Assembly: GCA_027297085.1 (NCBI GenBank)
Contig: JAPUIL010000291.1
Location: 1-7,539, forward strand
Length of the DNA stretch: 7,539 nucleotides
Direction: 5' to 3'
From: Verrucomicrobiota bacterium
GTDB taxonomy: Bacteria > Verrucomicrobiota > Verrucomicrobiia > Opitutales > UBA2995
A program made the position numbers and the translations under genes. How positions within the stretch are numbered: position 1 is the first letter of the stretch; the number at the start of each line of letters is the position of its first letter. Under the pieces are notes generated by a model. That model saw only the letters and a list, made by a program, of their open reading frames with translations, was not told the origin of the DNA and made no database searches. Below are positions 7,001-7,539 of the stretch, one piece after another.

Positions 7001-7395
7001 TCACAGTGGATTGCGATTCCTGCCGGCTTATCAATCTATCAACACGTGGACCTGTAGCTAAAGGGAGTGAATTGATGATCGGTGGGCTGATTATAAGGGG
7101 AGTTGCAGAAAAACAAGTTCTTGTGCGTGTCTTGGGGCCTAGTCTTCAAGAGGTGGTTTCTGCGCTTGAAGATCCTTTCCTAAGAACAGTGTACGGAAAG
7201 AATGAAGCGTTGCTGATTGATAGTTGGGAGGAATCGCAAAATCCTGATATTTTTGCAGAATTGGGTCTTCCGATGGAAGATCCAAGAGAGCCCGCCGAAG
7301 TGTATCAAATGGTTGCTGGATCCTATACTTTTCTGATAACGGGAGTCGACGGCGCTTCCGGAATTGCTCTGCTTGAGATATACGAACTCGAGTAA
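4003..7395 (+). CDS. Secreted multidomain trypsin-like serine protease
   Basis: The 1130-residue protein has a signal peptide (1 to about 22) and then, in order:
- S1-family protease (33-290). Likely triad His71 in TATHV, Asp146 in NRDSLLLIF and Ser244 in GNSGGPV.
- Calx-beta domain (293-404) ending TIEDND.
- Seven propeller-like repeats (about 410-690) of the form 'GNGLFVxxG...SxDGxxW'.
- Ig-like domain (697-777) around KQWQKDG and DVGSYQLVV.
- FN3 domain (782-868).
- Two NLSTRG-type domains (873-1000 and 1008-1129).
Asp238 sits six residues before Ser244, as Asp189 does in trypsin, suggesting cleavage after Arg or Lys. The protease domain has no Cys, so it lacks trypsin's disulfides. The only mature Cys are 475, 1004 and 1007. 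There is no LPXTG or PEP-CTERM signal, so the end domains may serve export or attachment. It is coupled to the upstream membrane protein by TAATG. Substrate is unknown. Confidence 0.93.
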   Translation: MRFFNTLILSVITPCLGVVLYGDSEPLTTEQAMAAPYIYSGRLFAASSENGSQASGSGAAVGPGIVLTATHVYWTEAWGADDEELPVGASPWKAYRKWVPAASSPLSDSFDNVAAVVSLAGYDDALHEYDDNRRDSTSPFEAFNRDSLLLIFSDDEATPNGYMRAHPRAVKSGFLGSKNFYEVVGYPSAKYSGSDSRKWLMHTTTERSSLVVSKLPAVVYDAGYSYENRLYVGGDELDSFAGNSGGPVIGRSLDTEPWLIAGVYVGSSALFRAMDEELSDMINTAVAGQIDVAESRFRFVETDIVVSEGGGPVTIGVERLGSLTESAAASVQLIDITAWERIDYEHSSDLTWDAGESGVREITFTVLEDELREGTETMVLALEMDVNGVLDVPNSVVVTIEDNDLNGPLDQWTIVDEVGAVDYSEVVFAKGKFVSVGATNAIRFSPDYQDVSVTDFPGLNRLFQITYAHGLFIGCGDGPQIIVSEDAETWDIVELPTSVSLFSIQYGHGWFVAVGGIDAGPSSQGEIWVSRDARTWSKTYDEPHDRFDDVEFGNGLFLGRAGTDFFVSTDALNWEQVETEGLSGIPSDIEFGEGVFVNAGRLGGIYTSEDGVNWALARQEDEEAWYGVGYRNGYFVATGISGKLATSSDGGITWIDRIPDTQESLWHGVTAAGKMVVIGDNGLLMTSDLPEFFDFIFQPADQSVVAGDDASFTAEFISSMNISYTKQWQKDGIPIPGETGLSLVLSGATLEDVGSYQLVVSGGGVDQFSKIAELEVISSVLTPVISSASTATSHGITLEWDDVSLGENSYRIERRAVGTGTWIQVADLAANSTSFVDRFLIPDTQYEYRISAVSDDEVASQISSVVETKPATNLINLSTRGLVGANDDVMIGGFIIPEGPDMTLYIRGLGPSLQSSEIPNTISDPHLRLIQMGVQNPLELSNMDWGDSLDLQQILDTQLPPTVERESALIVTLPSGSYTTVLSNEIDEPMAVGMIEIYDLTVDCDSCRLINLSTRGPVAKGSELMIGGLIIRGVAEKQVLVRVLGPSLQEVVSALEDPFLRTVYGKNEALLIDSWEESQNPDIFAELGLPMEDPREPAEVYQMVAGSYTFLITGVDGASGIALLEIYELE
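6619..7389 (+). repeat. Two tandem NLSTRG-type C-terminal domains in the protease
   Basis: Residues 873-1000 and 1008-1129 of the protease align along their length. Both open LINLSTRG, then MIGGFII/MIGGLII, then GLGPSLQ/VLGPSLQ, then DPHLR/DPFLR, and close SGSYTTVLS/AGSYTFLIT and IEIYDL/LEIYEL. They are diverged at the DNA level, so this is an old duplication, not a recent one. From memory, single or double copies of this domain end many exported Verrucomicrobiota and Acidobacteriota proteins. I know of no proven function; a secretion or surface-attachment role is a guess. Confidence 0.85.
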
Positions 7396-7405
7396 ATGAA
7401 ACTCC

Positions 7406-7421
7406 CCGACGCGAGCATCGG
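7406..7421 (-). terminator. Short hairpin between convergent genes, possible terminator for the right-hand gene
   Basis: Read on the minus strand, CCGATG-CTCG-CGTCGG can form six pairs (one G-U) around a four-base loop, 28 bases after the stop of the right-hand gene, followed by GGAGTTTCATTT. On the plus strand the same stem has one A-C mismatch. It is short and the U-rich run is imperfect, but it sits where a convergent terminator would be expected. For plus-strand transcripts, AAACC (7435-7439) and GGTTT (7460-7464) before a run of six T's (7462-7467) is an alternative weak candidate. Confidence 0.3.
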
Positions 7422-7449
7422 CGAATAACAAGTTAAACCTGAATGGCAC

Positions 7450-7539
7450 TCACTTAAGCGGTTTTTTGTCAAATATCGAAGCAAGACCGGCTTCGGGGTC
7501 ATTCCTTGCAATCGTGCATGCCAATGCGGGATTTAAGGT
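7450..7539 (-). CDS. C-terminal end of a gene entering from the right, family uncertain
   Basis: The minus strand is open from the window edge to TGA at 7450-7452, giving 29 residues: T-L-N-P-A-L-A-C-T-I-A, then RNDPEAGLASIFDKKPLK. This reads as a natural protein end: a helix, then a D-P-E-A-G turn, a second short helix and a basic tail. The arrangement '...GLASIFDKKPLK' is reminiscent of the 'EG-hydrophobic-F-x-K-R/K-P' tail of enoyl-CoA hydratase/isomerase proteins, but the fragment is far too short to assign. The gene is convergent with the protease gene, leaving 54 bases between the stops. The start lies outside the window. Confidence 0.55.
   Translation of the reverse strand, partial: TLNPALACTIARNDPEAGLASIFDKKPLK

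Noticed and set aside
7477..7509. GC-rich hairpins (CGAAGC/GCTTCG and GCAAG/CTTGC) resembling a terminator
   Set aside because: They lie inside the coding end of the right-hand minus-strand gene and have no T-run after them in the plus direction.
7323..7511. Minus-strand open frame of 62 codons at the right end
   Set aside because: It overlaps the protease C-terminus and is out of frame with the more natural C-terminal fragment ending at 7450.

Overview
The window looks like chromosomal DNA from a Verrucomicrobiota bacterium, probably an aquatic or marine Opitutae-like lineage. The best marker is the C-terminus of the large secreted protein. It carries two tandem domains of about 125 residues, each opening with an N-L-S-T-R-G motif followed by 'MIGGxII' and 'GPSLQ'. 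From memory, such domains are typical of Verrucomicrobiota and some Acidobacteriota exported proteins. Base composition is moderate and gene density ordinary. I see no insertion sequence, CRISPR array, tRNA or rRNA.

Layout, left to right. (1) Positions 1-347, minus strand: a small exported protein whose reading frame is stopped by TAA at 84-86. The same frame continues as protein-like sequence to the window edge, so it is probably a broken or readthrough gene. (2) 454-726, plus strand: a 90-residue acidic protein of unknown function. (3) 727-1064: a 338-base stretch with no convincing gene. It holds an AT-rich promoter-like region with a 15-bp palindrome, then a strongly structured leader (864-988) with overlapping, mutually exclusive helices. 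(4) 1065-2795 (possible longer GTG start at 972): a Na+/H+ antiporter of the NhaC family. (5) 2843-4003: a 386-residue protein with one N-terminal membrane anchor and a helical, uncharacterised exported domain. (6) 4003-7395: an 1130-residue secreted trypsin-like serine protease followed by Calx-beta, a seven-bladed propeller, Ig-like, FN3 and the two C-terminal domains. (7) 7450-7539, minus strand: the C-terminal end of a gene that enters from the right.

Genes 5 and 6 overlap by one base (TAATG) with a good Shine-Dalgarno sequence inside the upstream gene. They should be translationally coupled and may act together at the cell surface. The antiporter lies 47 bases upstream of gene 5 and could be cotranscribed, but its function suggests no link.

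The two observations most worth following are the riboswitch-like leader before the antiporter and the membrane-protein/protease gene pair. No function of either is proven by sequence alone.
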